Of a stretch of DNA of 64,000 nucleotides, positions 1 through 8,362 are shown piece after piece; position 1 is the stretch's first letter; every line of letters begins with the position of its first letter. The position numbers were made by a program, and so were the translations under genes. Source of the stretch: Pedococcus sp. 5OH_020 (lineage in GTDB: Bacteria; Actinomycetota; Actinomycetes; Actinomycetales; Dermatophilaceae). The notes below the pieces were generated by a model. The model searched no databases and was not told where the DNA came from. It saw only the letters and a list, made by a program, of their open reading frames with translations. The stretch spans positions 248,001 to 312,000 of the forward strand of contig NZ_JAPYZV010000003.1 in the NCBI RefSeq assembly GCF_027812955.1, in the 5' to 3' direction.

Positions 1-890
1 GCGCGCCTGGTGTAGCTGCGCAGGGAGTCCACGCTGAGGACGGCGAGCGCGACCCACACGATGGCGAACCCGACCCACCGCTGGGCCGACAGGTGCTCGT
101 GCAGGAGCAGCACCCCGCACAGGAGCTGCAGGACGGGAGTGACGAACTGCAGGAGACCGACCGTCACGAGCGGCACCCGCCGGGCAGCCGCCGCGAAGAG
201 CAGCAGGGGAGCCGCGGTGAAGATGCCCGCAAGCAGGAGCAGGGCCGTGTGCCACCCGCCGTCCCCGGTGAAGGTCGTCGTGCCGCGTAGCGTCAGGACG
301 CTCAGGAGGACGACGGCGACGGGTGTGAGCACCAGCGTCTCCGCGGCCAGCGAGTGCAGGGCCGCAAGGGTTACCCCGATCTTCTTCTTGACCAGCCCGT
401 AGCCCCCGAAGCTGCAGGCCAGCGACACAGCGATGAGCGGGACAGCTCCCGCGGCGACGCTGAGGTACACAGCGGCGAGCGCGCCGATCGCCACAGCGAG
501 CCACTGCAGGGGGCGCAGCCGCTCACCTAGGACGAGCACGCCGAGGGCAACGGTGACGATGGGGTTGAGGAAGTAACCCAGGGCCGCCTCGGTCGTATGG
601 CCGCCCAGAACGGCGGCGACGTAGACCACCCAGTTGGCCGCGATGAGCAGCGCGGCAGCGGTGACGCCGAGGCCGAGCCGAGGCCGCTGCCAGAGCTGCC
701 GCGCCCAGCGCAGATCCTTTCGTACGACGAGGACCAGCGTGCACAGCACCGCTGTCCACAGGATCCGATGGCTGAGGATCTCCCACGCCCCCGCGGGACG
801 CAGGGCCGCGAAGTACAGCGGGAAGGCACCCCAGATGCCGTACGCGACCAAGCCGTACGCGGCGCCGTGCCGCTGTTCGCCGTCGTCCAC
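1..890 (-). CDS. rarD: EamA-family transporter RarD-like, 3' end cut by window edge
   Basis: This is an inner-membrane permease of the drug/metabolite (EamA) superfamily; the closest subfamily is RarD. The GTG at 890 is the only start before an upstream in-frame stop. The product opens with the RarD-like segment GLVAYGIWGAFPLYF followed by SHRILWT. About 296 codons are visible with alternating hydrophobic helices, as expected for a protein of roughly ten membrane segments. The family is usually about 300 residues, so only the last few residues should lie outside the window. The substrate is unknown; the RarD name comes from an old chloramphenicol-sensitivity phenotype and should not be read as function. 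It ends the korA-korB strand group but has no clear ribosome-binding site. Confidence 0.85.
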   Translation of the reverse strand, partial: MDDGEQRHGAAYGLVAYGIWGAFPLYFAALRPAGAWEILSHRILWTAVLCTLVLVVRKDLRWARQLWQRPRLGLGVTAAALLIAANWVVYVAAVLGGHTTEAALGYFLNPIVTVALGVLVLGERLRPLQWLAVAIGALAAVYLSVAAGAVPLIAVSLACSFGGYGLVKKKIGVTLAALHSLAAETLVLTPVAVVLLSVLTLRGTTTFTGDGGWHTALLLLAGIFTAAPLLLFAAAARRVPLVTVGLLQFVTPVLQLLCGVLLLHEHLSAQRWVGFAIVWVALAVLSVDSLRSYTRR

Positions 891-946
891 CTCAGCGGTC
901 GTGCAGGTCGTGGGGCGAGAGCGTCACGCGAGCCGCCGTCGAAGGG

Positions 947-2044
947 TCACGCGACGGTCCAGGTGTCACGCCCGCGGATCAGCGCGTCGAGGTCGGCGTC
1001 CCCCGCGCGGCCACCAGCCGTGTCGATCGCTGCCTCCACCTGTGCCCGGACCAGGTCGTCGTACGTAGGCCGGTCCACGTTGCGGAAGATCCCCATGGGC
1101 ACGTGCGTCATCTGTGGCGAGTCCAGGCGTGAGAGGGCGAACGCCTGCGTCGGGTCGTGCGCGGCGGCGTCGTGCACGACCACCTCACGTCCCTGCGCCT
1201 CTGCCTCCGGCACGAACTCCAGCGAGCCGCCCGCCGCACGGACGAGCACCTGCCGGGCGGCCTCGGGTCCGACCTGCACGGGGTGACCGTCGGCGAGGTG
1301 GACGATTCGCGCCTCCTGCTCCGTGCGGTCCTTGATCACGTCGAACGCGCCGTCGTTGAAGATCGGGCAGTTCTGGTAGATCTCGACGAGCGCGGTACCC
1401 CGGTGCTCGGCCGCCGCCCGCAGGATCTCGGTGAGGTGCTTGCGGTCGGAGTCCATGGTGCGAGCCACGAACGAGGCCTCGGCGCCCAGGGCGAGGGACA
1501 CGGGGTTGAACGGGTGGTCGACCGAGCCCATCGGCGTGGACTTGGTGACCTTGCCCAGCTCTGAGGTGGGCGAGTACTGACCCTTGGTCAGCCCGTAGAT
1601 CTGGTTGTTGAACAGGAGGATCTTCAGGTTGACGTTGCGGCGCAGGGCGTGGATCAGGTGGTTGCCGCCGATGGACAGCGCGTCGCCGTCGCCGGTAACC
1701 ACCCACACGGACAGGTCCGGGCGGCTGGTGGCCAGCCCGGTCGCGATGGCCGGGGCACGACCGTGGATCGAGTGCATCCCGTAGGTGTCGAGGTAGTACG
1801 GGAAGCGCGAGGAGCAGCCGATGCCGGAGACGAAGACGATGTTCTCGCGCCTGAGGCCCAGCTCGGGCAGGAAACCCTGGACCGCGGCCAGGATGGCGTA
1901 GTCGCCGCAACCGGGGCACCAGCGCACCTCCTGGTCCGAGGTGAACTCGCGCTTGGTCTGACGGGCAGCGTCGTCCGGAAGCCGGGGGACGCCCGCGGTG
2001 CCCCGGGGGAGTCCGGTGGACGGCATACCGAGATCGGTGGTCAT
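947..2044 (-). CDS. korB: 2-oxoacid:ferredoxin oxidoreductase, beta subunit (KorB)
   Basis: This is the thiamine-diphosphate and Fe-S carrying subunit of 2-oxoglutarate (or related 2-oxoacid):ferredoxin oxidoreductase. With KorA it decarboxylates 2-oxoglutarate to succinyl-CoA and reduces ferredoxin. The 365-residue product has the cluster motif CPGCGDY near residue 42, the ThDP-binding signature GDGDALSIGGNH near residue 118, and the FNNQIYGLTKGQ segment typical of the family. Its length is normal for actinobacterial KorB. The ATG at 2044 follows AGGAG by 8 bases and overlaps the stop of an upstream mini-ORF as ATGA. It is the second gene of a korA-korB operon. Substrate preference is inferred from family and pairing. 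Confidence 0.93.
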   Translation of the reverse strand: MTTDLGMPSTGLPRGTAGVPRLPDDAARQTKREFTSDQEVRWCPGCGDYAILAAVQGFLPELGLRRENIVFVSGIGCSSRFPYYLDTYGMHSIHGRAPAIATGLATSRPDLSVWVVTGDGDALSIGGNHLIHALRRNVNLKILLFNNQIYGLTKGQYSPTSELGKVTKSTPMGSVDHPFNPVSLALGAEASFVARTMDSDRKHLTEILRAAAEHRGTALVEIYQNCPIFNDGAFDVIKDRTEQEARIVHLADGHPVQVGPEAARQVLVRAAGGSLEFVPEAEAQGREVVVHDAAAHDPTQAFALSRLDSPQMTHVPMGIFRNVDRPTYDDLVRAQVEAAIDTAGGRAGDADLDALIRGRDTWTVA

Positions 2045-2144
2045 GCGAGGAGCTCCTGAGGACCCGAGAGACGAAGGAACGAGGCCCGCAAGGAGGACGA
2101 GCAGGGCCGGTTTGGCATGGTCATGCGCGGAGCTCCTGAGAACC
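2039..2144 (-). repeat. duplicated translational junction between korA and korB, period 80 bp
   Basis: Positions 2039-2064 and 2119-2144 are near-identical 26-bp direct repeats (24 of 26 bases). Each carries the same AGGAG ribosome-binding site, spacer, GC and ATGACC start. A third, shorter match to the GCATGACC core lies at the korA stop (2159-2166). The pattern looks like a tandem duplication of the stop/start overlap that originally linked korA to korB. Confidence 0.8.
2041..2124 (-). CDS. mini-ORF of 27 codons between korA and korB
   Basis: The ATG at 2124 has an AGGAG ribosome-binding site identical to that of korB. The frame runs 27 codons (begins MTMPNRPCSS, ends PQELLA) and its TGA overlaps the korB ATG. 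It matches no family I know. It may be translated simply as a coupling relay, or be an accident of the junction duplication. Only the overlap geometry and the ribosome-binding site support it. Confidence 0.3.
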   Translation of the reverse strand: MTMPNRPCSSSLRASFLRLSGPQELLA

Positions 2145-2165
2145 AGAGTGAGTCAGTGTGGTCAT
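2121..2165 (-). CDS. mini-ORF of 14 codons overlapping the korA stop
   Basis: An ATG overlaps the korA stop as ATGA (ATG 2165-2163, TGA 2164-2162). Fourteen codons follow (MTTLTHSGSQELRA), and the TGA overlaps the next mini-ORF's ATG. Together with the 27-codon frame it makes an unbroken chain of stop/start overlaps from korA to korB. A protein function is unlikely; translational coupling is the simplest role. Confidence 0.25.
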   Translation of the reverse strand: MTTLTHSGSQELRA

Positions 2166-4075
2166 GCGAGGCCTCGATGGGTGGCAACCGGACTGATGGA
2201 GTCGTCGTCGGCCCCCCGCGCCAGCGACATGATGGCGTCGGCCAGCTCGACCGTGGTGAACGGCAGGCCACGGACCTGCGTGAAGGAGTGGACGTCCACG
2301 AGGTAGCGCGCGCGCAGCAGCAACGCGAGCTGGCCCATGTTCATCTCCGGAACCAGCACGCGGTCGTACCGCCGCAGCACGTCACCGGTGTTCGCGGGGA
2401 AGGGGTTGAGGTGCCGCAGGTGCGCCCGCGCCACCGTGCCGCCGCTGTTGCGGACGCTGCGCACCGCGGCCGCGATGGGGCCGTAGGTCGATCCCCACCC
2501 GAGCACGAGCACCGACGCCTCGCCGCTGGGGTCGTCCACCTCCAAGGGCCCGATCGTGTCCGCGATGCGCTCCACCTTGGCGGCGCGCAGCCTCGTCATG
2601 AGGTCGTGGTTGTCCGGGTCGTACGAGATGTTGCCGGTGATGTTGGCCTTCTCGATGCCGCCGATGCGGTGCTCCAGGCCCGCCGTTCCGGGGACCGCCC
2701 ACGGGCGCGCGAGCGTCGCCTCGTCCCGCAGGTACGGATGGAAGACGGCGCCGCCCTTGTCGTCGGTGGCGTTCGGCTCGGTGGCGAACTCGACGGTCAG
2801 GTCGGGAAGGTCTGCCACGCTGGGGATGGCCCACGGCTCCGAGCCGTTCGCAAGGTACCCGTCGCTCAGCAGGAAGACGGGCGTCCGGTACGTCGTGGCG
2901 ATGCGCAGCGCTTCCAGGCCTGCGTCGAAGCAGTCGGCGGGCGACTGTGGCGCGACGATCGGCACGGGCGACTCGCCGTTGCGGCCGAACATCGCCTGCA
3001 GCAGGTCTGACTGCTCCGTCTTGGTCGGCAGCCCGGTCGAGGGACCACCGCGCTGCACGTCGACGATGATGAGCGGCAGCTCGAGGGAGACGGCGAGGCC
3101 GATGGTCTCGGACTTCAGCGCGACTCCGGGACCCGAGGTGGTCGTCACCCCGATGGCGCCGCCGAAGCTCGCTCCGAGCGCCGCGCCGATGCCGGCGATC
3201 TCGTCCTCCGCCTGCAGGGTCGTGACGCCGTACCGCTTGAGGCCCGACAGCGTGTGCAGGATGTCGGACGCCGGCGTGATCGGGTAGGACCCCAGCACCA
3301 GCGGGATCCCTGCGCGGTGGGCGGCTGTCACGAGGCCGAAGGCCAGCGCCACGTTGCCGGTGATGTTCCGGTAGGTGCCGGCGGGCATCGTCGCCGGTGC
3401 GATCTCGTACGAGACCGCGAAGTCCTCGGTCGTCTCGCCGTAGTTGAGGCCGGCCTTGAGGGCCGCCAGGTTGGCGGCGAGGATGTCCGGGCGGGCACCG
3501 AACTTCGTGGCGAGGAACGCCTCCGTCCCGGTCGTGGGTCGGTGGTACATCCACGAGAGCAGCCCGAGCGCGAACATGTTCTTTGCGCGCTCCTTGTCCT
3601 TGCGGGACAGGGAGTCGAACTTCGCGAGGGCCTCCACGGTGATCGAGGTGAGCGCGACGGAGTGCACGTGCCAGGAGTCGAGGGTGCCGTCCTCGAGGGG
3701 GTTCTCGGTGTAGCCGACCTTCGCGAGGTTGCGCTTGGAGAACTCGTCAGTGTTGGCGATGATCGTCGCGCCGCGGGGAAGGTCGCGCAGATTCGCCTTC
3801 AAGGCGGCGGGATTCATCGCCACGAGGACGTCCGGGGCGTCCCCTGGCGTCAGGACGTCGTGGTCGGCGAAGTGGAGCTGGAAGCTCGACACTCCGGGCA
3901 GGGTGCCCTGAGGAGCCCGGATCTCTGCGGGGAAGTTGGGCAGGGTCGACAGGTCGTTCCCGAGCGCAGCCGTCTCGGAGGTGAAGCGGTCACCTGTCAG
4001 CTGCATCCCGTCGCCCGAGTCTCCAGCGAACCTGATCACGACCCGATCGAGCTGCTGGACGGACTTGCTGCTCAT
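2162..4075 (-). CDS. korA: 2-oxoacid:ferredoxin oxidoreductase, alpha (gamma-alpha fused) subunit (KorA)
   Basis: This is the partner of KorB. It binds the 2-oxoacid and CoA and carries the fused gamma domain. The product, 637 residues from the ATG at 4075, begins MSSKSVQQLDRVVIRF and continues with the gamma-domain signature GDSGDGMQLTGDRF. The alpha domain starts near residue 220, with GSYPITPASDILH and TTTSGPGVALKSE as conserved landmarks. Length and order match actinobacterial KorA. An in-frame GTG at 4156 would add 27 residues, but that extension is poorly conserved in character, so the ATG, preceded by GCGGAA, is preferred. KorAB supplies reduced ferredoxin and can bypass the 2-oxoglutarate dehydrogenase step of the TCA cycle. 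It diverges from the FAD-Rieske gene at 4277. Confidence 0.92.
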   Translation of the reverse strand: MSSKSVQQLDRVVIRFAGDSGDGMQLTGDRFTSETAALGNDLSTLPNFPAEIRAPQGTLPGVSSFQLHFADHDVLTPGDAPDVLVAMNPAALKANLRDLPRGATIIANTDEFSKRNLAKVGYTENPLEDGTLDSWHVHSVALTSITVEALAKFDSLSRKDKERAKNMFALGLLSWMYHRPTTGTEAFLATKFGARPDILAANLAALKAGLNYGETTEDFAVSYEIAPATMPAGTYRNITGNVALAFGLVTAAHRAGIPLVLGSYPITPASDILHTLSGLKRYGVTTLQAEDEIAGIGAALGASFGGAIGVTTTSGPGVALKSETIGLAVSLELPLIIVDVQRGGPSTGLPTKTEQSDLLQAMFGRNGESPVPIVAPQSPADCFDAGLEALRIATTYRTPVFLLSDGYLANGSEPWAIPSVADLPDLTVEFATEPNATDDKGGAVFHPYLRDEATLARPWAVPGTAGLEHRIGGIEKANITGNISYDPDNHDLMTRLRAAKVERIADTIGPLEVDDPSGEASVLVLGWGSTYGPIAAAVRSVRNSGGTVARAHLRHLNPFPANTGDVLRRYDRVLVPEMNMGQLALLLRARYLVDVHSFTQVRGLPFTTVELADAIMSLARGADDDSISPVATHRGLA

Positions 4076-4276
4076 CTGTGGTTCCGCCACCTGTTCTTGC
4101 TCTTGCGGCCCCGGCCTGCGGGGTTTCTTCCATGGTAGGCCGACCTGCAGGGCCACTTACGGCCAACCCGTATATCGGACAACGGGACGAACCGGGATAT
4201 TCCCCATTGCGTGGGCCGCCGGTGAGGAGGAGGGTCCGAGGGGAACGACCGCCCTGCCGACAGACGAGGAACCGCC

Positions 4277-5794
4277 ATGGTCCTGCCCGCGCCCCTGTCC
4301 CTGTGGGTCGACACCGCGCCCTCTCCCGATCGGCGTAGCGCCGTCGTGCCGAGCAGGGCCGACGTGGTGGTCGTCGGTGCCGGGATCGCCGGCCTGACAG
4401 CCGCCTGCCTGCTGGCGGAGGCAGGCCGACACGTCGTGGTCCTGGAGGCGGCTACGGTGGCGGCCGGCGTGAGCGGCAACACGACGGCCAAGGTCTCGGC
4501 GCAGCACGGCCTGCGCTACGACCGGCTGCTCAGGCGCAAGGGAAGGGCCGGGGCAGCCGAGTACGCCGCCGCCCAGGTGGAGGCCCTGGAGTGGGTCGAG
4601 TCGCAGGTGCTCAGCCACGACGTGGACTGCGCCTGGGAGCGCCGGCCGAGCTACCTCTACACCGAGCTTCCCCAGGACCGCGAGACCTACGAGACGGAGT
4701 CTCGCGCGTGCACGGAGGCGGGGCTGCGTACCGCCGTCGTCGACGACACCCCTCTGCCGTTCCCTGTGGCAGCGGCGCTGCGGATGGAGGACCAGGCGCA
4801 GTTCCACCCGCGGCGCTGGCTGCTCCACCTTGCGGAACGCGTGGAGGCAGCCGGTGGCGAGATCCTCGAAGGGGTGCGCGTCGGGGGCGCGAGCCCCGAC
4901 GGGACGACCGTCGTCACTGAGCTGGGCGAGGTGTCGGCGTCCGACATCGTGGTGGCGACGCACTTCCCGATCCTCGACCGGGGTGGCTACTTCGCCAGGC
5001 TCGCCCCGGTCCGCGACCTGGTCGTGAGCGGACGGGTGGACCCGGCCCGGGCGCCGGACGGCATGTTCCTCTGCACCAGCAGCTCGCGGTCGATCCGGAC
5101 GGTACCCGGCGACGACGGCAGCCTACGGCTCCTGCTGGGTGGCGAGAACTACCGCACCGGATCGGTGTCCGACGTGGAGCGCCGGTACGCCGTCCTCGCG
5201 CAGTTCGCGGCGGACCACTTCGGTGTGGACGAGCTCACCCACCGCTGGTCAGCGCACGACCTCCAGACACCCGACGCCGTGCCGTATGCCGGGTCCTACC
5301 ACCCCGGCTCCTCGCATCTGTGGGTCGCGACGGGCTTCAACCTCTGGGGCATGACCGGCGGCACGGCCGCCGGCCGGCTCGTGGCCGACCTGGTCCTGGG
5401 TAGGGCCGACGAGGATCGGGCGGCCCTCTTCGACCCGGGCCGAGCCGCGCTGGACCAGGTCCCCGGACTGGTCAAGGACAACGTCGCCGTGGCGGGGCAT
5501 CTGGTGGGCGGCTACGCCAAGGCCGTCACGGGCGCCTCCGACCCGGGATCACTCCATCCGGGGGAGGCTCGCGTCGGACGTGACGGGACCCGGGTGCTGG
5601 GGGTCTACCGCGATGACGACGGCGCGCTGCATACGGTGGAGGCCCGGTGCACCCACATGGGTTGCGTCGTGTCGTTCAACGACGCCGAGCGGTCGTGGGA
5701 CTGCCCGTGCCACGGCTCCCGCTTCGACGTCGACGGCGCCGTGCTGCACGGGCCCGCGGTCCGGCCGCTGCGGTCCCTGGACGAGGGGGACTGA
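4277..5794 (+). CDS. FAD-dependent oxidoreductase with C-terminal Rieske [2Fe-2S] domain
   Basis: A 505-residue two-domain redox protein. The N-terminal part is a DAO-type (glycine-oxidase-like) FAD domain with the dinucleotide motif VVVGAGIAGLTAACLL at about residues 31-46 and the FAD-closing segment WVATGFNLWGMTGG near residue 355. The C-terminal 90 residues form a Rieske domain with both ligand pairs, CTHMGC and CPCHGSRF, so the cluster should assemble. This fusion is known in bacteria, but its substrate is not established; many members sit near stress or osmolyte genes. No signal peptide is seen, so it is cytoplasmic. The start ATG follows GAGGAA. It converges on ureD with a 16-bp gap. 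Confidence 0.88.
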   Translation: MVLPAPLSLWVDTAPSPDRRSAVVPSRADVVVVGAGIAGLTAACLLAEAGRHVVVLEAATVAAGVSGNTTAKVSAQHGLRYDRLLRRKGRAGAAEYAAAQVEALEWVESQVLSHDVDCAWERRPSYLYTELPQDRETYETESRACTEAGLRTAVVDDTPLPFPVAAALRMEDQAQFHPRRWLLHLAERVEAAGGEILEGVRVGGASPDGTTVVTELGEVSASDIVVATHFPILDRGGYFARLAPVRDLVVSGRVDPARAPDGMFLCTSSSRSIRTVPGDDGSLRLLLGGENYRTGSVSDVERRYAVLAQFAADHFGVDELTHRWSAHDLQTPDAVPYAGSYHPGSSHLWVATGFNLWGMTGGTAAGRLVADLVLGRADEDRAALFDPGRAALDQVPGLVKDNVAVAGHLVGGYAKAVTGASDPGSLHPGEARVGRDGTRVLGVYRDDDGALHTVEARCTHMGCVVSFNDAERSWDCPCHGSRFDVDGAVLHGPAVRPLRSLDEGD

Positions 5795-5810
5795 ACCTAG
5801 GGCGTTCCGA

Positions 5811-6767
5811 TCAGGCTGGCGCCGAGGCGCTACCGCTGACGTCACGGCTGACCTGGGCGACCCACCCGGCCCAGAGCCGAGGCATCGACGTCTCGTGCGC
5901 CGCGCAGGAGAGGGTCCGCGCCACCGCCCCCGGCACCCCGAGCGAGAAGACCGTGGGCGGCCCTCCGGCGTCGGCCCGCGCGGCGGCCCCGACAGCGGTG
6001 GCCCCGACAGCGGCGGCCCCGACAGCGGTGGCCACGACAGCAGTTCCCCCGACAGCCGCGACGGGTCGCCAGCCCACCGCGGTCACCGTGTCCACGACCC
6101 GCGCCATGCCCACCAGAGCGACCCGGTCGCCGACGTCATGAACGACCCCGGCGCCGTCGGGCGGCCCGACCGCATAGGCGCGCGCCGTCCCGGCCACGGC
6201 GCCCTCGGCAGCGGTGGACCGGAGGTCGAGCTCCTCCACCAGGGCGGGCCGACCCGCATACGAGATGTCGGTCCGGCAGCGCAGGTCACCGCCTCTCTCA
6301 CCGGCGCGGCCGAGGGCCACCTGGTCGCGCACGAGCAGACGGCCACCGCCTGCCACCTCGGCGCGCACAGACCTCGTGACCTCGGCGCCTTCCGCGACCA
6401 CGAGCGGTTCGCCCGACCAGGTGAGGACCGACCCCTCATGCACGCGGAGGTGGGCGTCGATCCGGCACGACCGACCGCGACCGTGGTAGGCCACCGTGCC
6501 CGCAACGTCCTGCAGCTCCAGGCGCAGCCCTGGACCGACCTCCACGTCCAGGCGCAGCTCATCCCCGCCGAGCAGCGTGGCTGTCGTCGCCACGAGCGCC
6601 ACGTGCGCCCACCCGCCGCCCACCCTGACGACCCGAGGCGCGAGCAGCGCCGCCGTCAGCTCCAGGCGAGGCGGGCCCGTGCGCGTCGGCCATACACCGA
6701 CCCGAGTGGTCCGTCCCGCGCGCGTGGCGTGGGTGACCGGTCCGCTCCGCTCCGGGTCAGTGCCCAT
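5811..6767 (-). CDS. ureD: urease accessory protein UreD (UreH)
   Basis: UreD binds apo-urease and, with UreF and UreG, helps carbamylate the active-site lysine and insert nickel. The product is 318 residues from the ATG at 6767. It shows the expected beta-rich pattern, including [16 protein letters not shown] and [13 protein letters not shown]. The ATG at 6767 overlaps the ureG stop by 11 bases; an alternative ATG at 6806 has a better ribosome-binding site (GGAG, spacing 8) and would add 13 residues. Unusually, the C-terminal third contains an Ala/Val/Gly/Thr pentapeptide run encoded by 15-bp tandem repeats. It is the last gene of the urease operon. Confidence 0.85.
   Translation of the reverse strand: MGTDPERSGPVTHATRAGRTTRVGVWPTRTGPPRLELTAALLAPRVVRVGGGWAHVALVATTATLLGGDELRLDVEVGPGLRLELQDVAGTVAYHGRGRSCRIDAHLRVHEGSVLTWSGEPLVVAEGAEVTRSVRAEVAGGGRLLVRDQVALGRAGERGGDLRCRTDISYAGRPALVEELDLRSTAAEGAVAGTARAYAVGPPDGAGVVHDVGDRVALVGMARVVDTVTAVGWRPVAAVGGTAVVATAVGAAAVGATAVGAAARADAGGPPTVFSLGVPGAVARTLSCAAHETSMPRLWAGWVAQVSRDVSGSASAPA
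5987..6061 (-). repeat. 15-bp tandem repeat inside ureD, about 5 copies
   Basis: Units of the form ccccgacagcggtgg on the plus strand follow one another with small changes at 5987-6001, 6002-6016, 6017-6031, 6032-6046 and 6047-6061. Because 15 is a multiple of three, the array keeps ureD in frame and encodes roughly TAVGA pentapeptides. Copy-number change would lengthen or shorten the protein without frameshift. Confidence 0.85.
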
Positions 6768-7632
6768 GGACACCGTCGCCGCCGTCGTGGGTATCGGCTG
6801 GTCCATGGGTATGGCTCCGCCCCTCGGCAGGGGCCCGCCCGGCGGCATGGTGATGAGGCGCCATGGGCCCCGGATCCTCAGGGGTGTGCGACCCCGCTCG
6901 GTGGGCGACCAGCGTCGTCCTGAGCCAGGCGCAAAGGGCATCCACGGAGGCCGCGTCGCTGCGCGAGAGGGGGATGACAGGACGGCCGTCGCGGACCTGA
7001 GCGCCTTCGCGGGCCATGAGCGCCGCGTCGACCCCGACGTAGGGCGCGAGGTCCGTCTTGTTCACGACCAGCAGGTCCGCACGGGCGATGCCGGGACCGC
7101 CCTTGCGAACCACATCTCCGCCGCCCGCGACATCCAGGACGAAGACCTGCGCGTCCACCAAGGCCGGCGAGAACGTCGCGGTGAGGTTGTCGCCACCTGA
7201 CTCCACGAGGACGACGTCGAGGGGTTCGAAGTCGTGCTCCAGGTCCTCGACGGCGAGCAGGTTGGCGGTCACGTCGTCCCGGATGGCCGTGTGTGGACAC
7301 GCGCCGGTCTCGACGGCCCTGATGCGGTCGGGGTCCAGCACGCCCGCCGCCCGCAGCATGCGGGCATCCTCGTCGGTGTAGACGTCGTTCGTCACGACGG
7401 CGAGCTGGAGCTCCTCGCTCAGCTCGCGGCACAGGAGGGCGATCAACGACGACTTGCCCGTGCCGACCGGCCCGGCGACGCCGACGCGCAGTGCGCGGAC
7501 GGCAGCTGGCGCCGGCGCGCCGTCCGAGGGGTGGCCGCTGGGGCCGGCGGCGATGCCGGGGCTTTGGGGCTTCCGCGGGCTGATGGAGCTTCCCGGGCTC
7601 TCGGGGCTGTGAGAAGGGGATGCGTCAGGCAC
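6757..7632 (-). CDS. ureG: urease accessory GTPase UreG with His-rich tail
   Basis: UreG is the SIMIBI-class GTPase that powers nickel delivery to urease. The P-loop [10 protein letters not shown] lies at about residues 54-63. Downstream are [24 protein letters not shown] (the conserved metal-binding CPH), VESGGDNL and [12 protein letters not shown], all canonical. The usual length is 200-225 residues; this one has 291. The extra sequence is a Pro/Ser-rich N-terminal extension of about 45 residues and a C-terminal tail with many histidines ([21 protein letters not shown]) that probably stores or binds nickel. The GTG at 7632 overlaps the ureF stop. GTP dependence and nickel transfer are family knowledge; the tail's role is inference. 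Confidence 0.95.
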   Translation of the reverse strand: MPDASPSHSPESPGSSISPRKPQSPGIAAGPSGHPSDGAPAPAAVRALRVGVAGPVGTGKSSLIALLCRELSEELQLAVVTNDVYTDEDARMLRAAGVLDPDRIRAVETGACPHTAIRDDVTANLLAVEDLEHDFEPLDVVLVESGGDNLTATFSPALVDAQVFVLDVAGGGDVVRKGGPGIARADLLVVNKTDLAPYVGVDAALMAREGAQVRDGRPVIPLSRSDAASVDALCAWLRTTLVAHRAGSHTPEDPGPMAPHHHAAGRAPAEGRSHTHGPADTHDGGDGVHGH

Positions 7633-8296
7633 TGAAGAGCCTCCGGGGATGGTCGGGGTGATGGTGCTGCCAGGCCTCGAGCAGTGGCGCGCTGGGAGCG
7701 GGGATGGCTTCAGGGGCAGTGAGCTGGGCGACGGACGCCACCATCACCTCGATCGCCGAACCCGCAGCGAGCAGCCACTCCGTGGTGTCGAGCGGGTCGA
7801 GTGGGCAAAGCTTGAGCGCCGCGGCGCACAGGGCCTGCACGTCGTCGTAGGCGACGAGGCGGGCCGTCGCCCAGGGGTCGAGTCCGGCCGCGGCGGCGAC
7901 CGCTCCTACCGCCACCGGCCTGGACGGAGCGCGCAGCTCTCGCACTGCGTCCGACGAGAGCGTGTCAGGCCACATCCGCAGGAGAAGTCGGCGATGTCCA
8001 CGGCCGACAGCAACCGAGGCCGCCCGCGTCACCTCGCTCGGCGTGCGGGCGGCCCAGGCGTCCTGGACTGCTGCTAGGCAGAGGCCGCTCAGGACGTGGT
8101 GCCTGGCCACCACGGCGACTGCCGCGTCGACCGTGACGGTGGTCCGGAGCCGGGTACCGATGAGCTCCGGAACCCGCTGCGCTGACATCCCGGCGAGCAA
8201 GGCCGGCTCCAGGCCGGAGGACTGCGTGTGGCCACCCACGGGTAACCGTCCGTCGGCCAGCAGGAGGGCGGCGAGCTCGGGGTGCACCACGGCCAT
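7625..8296 (-). CDS. ureF: urease accessory protein UreF
   Basis: UreF is the helical scaffold that joins UreD-bound apo-urease to UreG and gates its GTPase. The 223-residue product has normal length and the N-terminal landmark [20 protein letters not shown], where homologs have a similar SGG/HSxGLE motif. The ATG at 8296 overlaps the stop of a short repeat-encoded frame (TGATG), so its translation may depend on reading through that spacer. The stop overlaps the ureG start. Confidence 0.93.
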   Translation of the reverse strand: MAVVHPELAALLLADGRLPVGGHTQSSGLEPALLAGMSAQRVPELIGTRLRTTVTVDAAVAVVARHHVLSGLCLAAVQDAWAARTPSEVTRAASVAVGRGHRRLLLRMWPDTLSSDAVRELRAPSRPVAVGAVAAAAGLDPWATARLVAYDDVQALCAAALKLCPLDPLDTTEWLLAAGSAIEVMVASVAQLTAPEAIPAPSAPLLEAWQHHHPDHPRRLFSA

Positions 8297-8343
8297 CAGG
8301 TGGCCATCAGTTCGTCCGTCGCCATCAGTTCGTCCGTCACCAT
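8296..8343 (-). repeat. 18-bp tandem repeat forming a mini-ORF between ureC and ureF
   Basis: On the minus strand the unit ATGGTGACGGACGAACTG (8343-8326) is followed by ATGGCGACGGACGAACTG (8325-8308) and by the truncated unit ATGGCCACC plus TGA (8307-8296). A degenerate earlier copy precedes the array. The array reads as a 15-codon frame, MVTDELMATDELMAT, whose stop overlaps the ureF ATG as TGATG. The ureC stop is 19 bases upstream. A peptide function is doubtful, but the geometry suits translational coupling from ureC to ureF. Confidence 0.75.
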
Positions 8344-8362
8344 CAGATCGCCCAGTTCGTCG

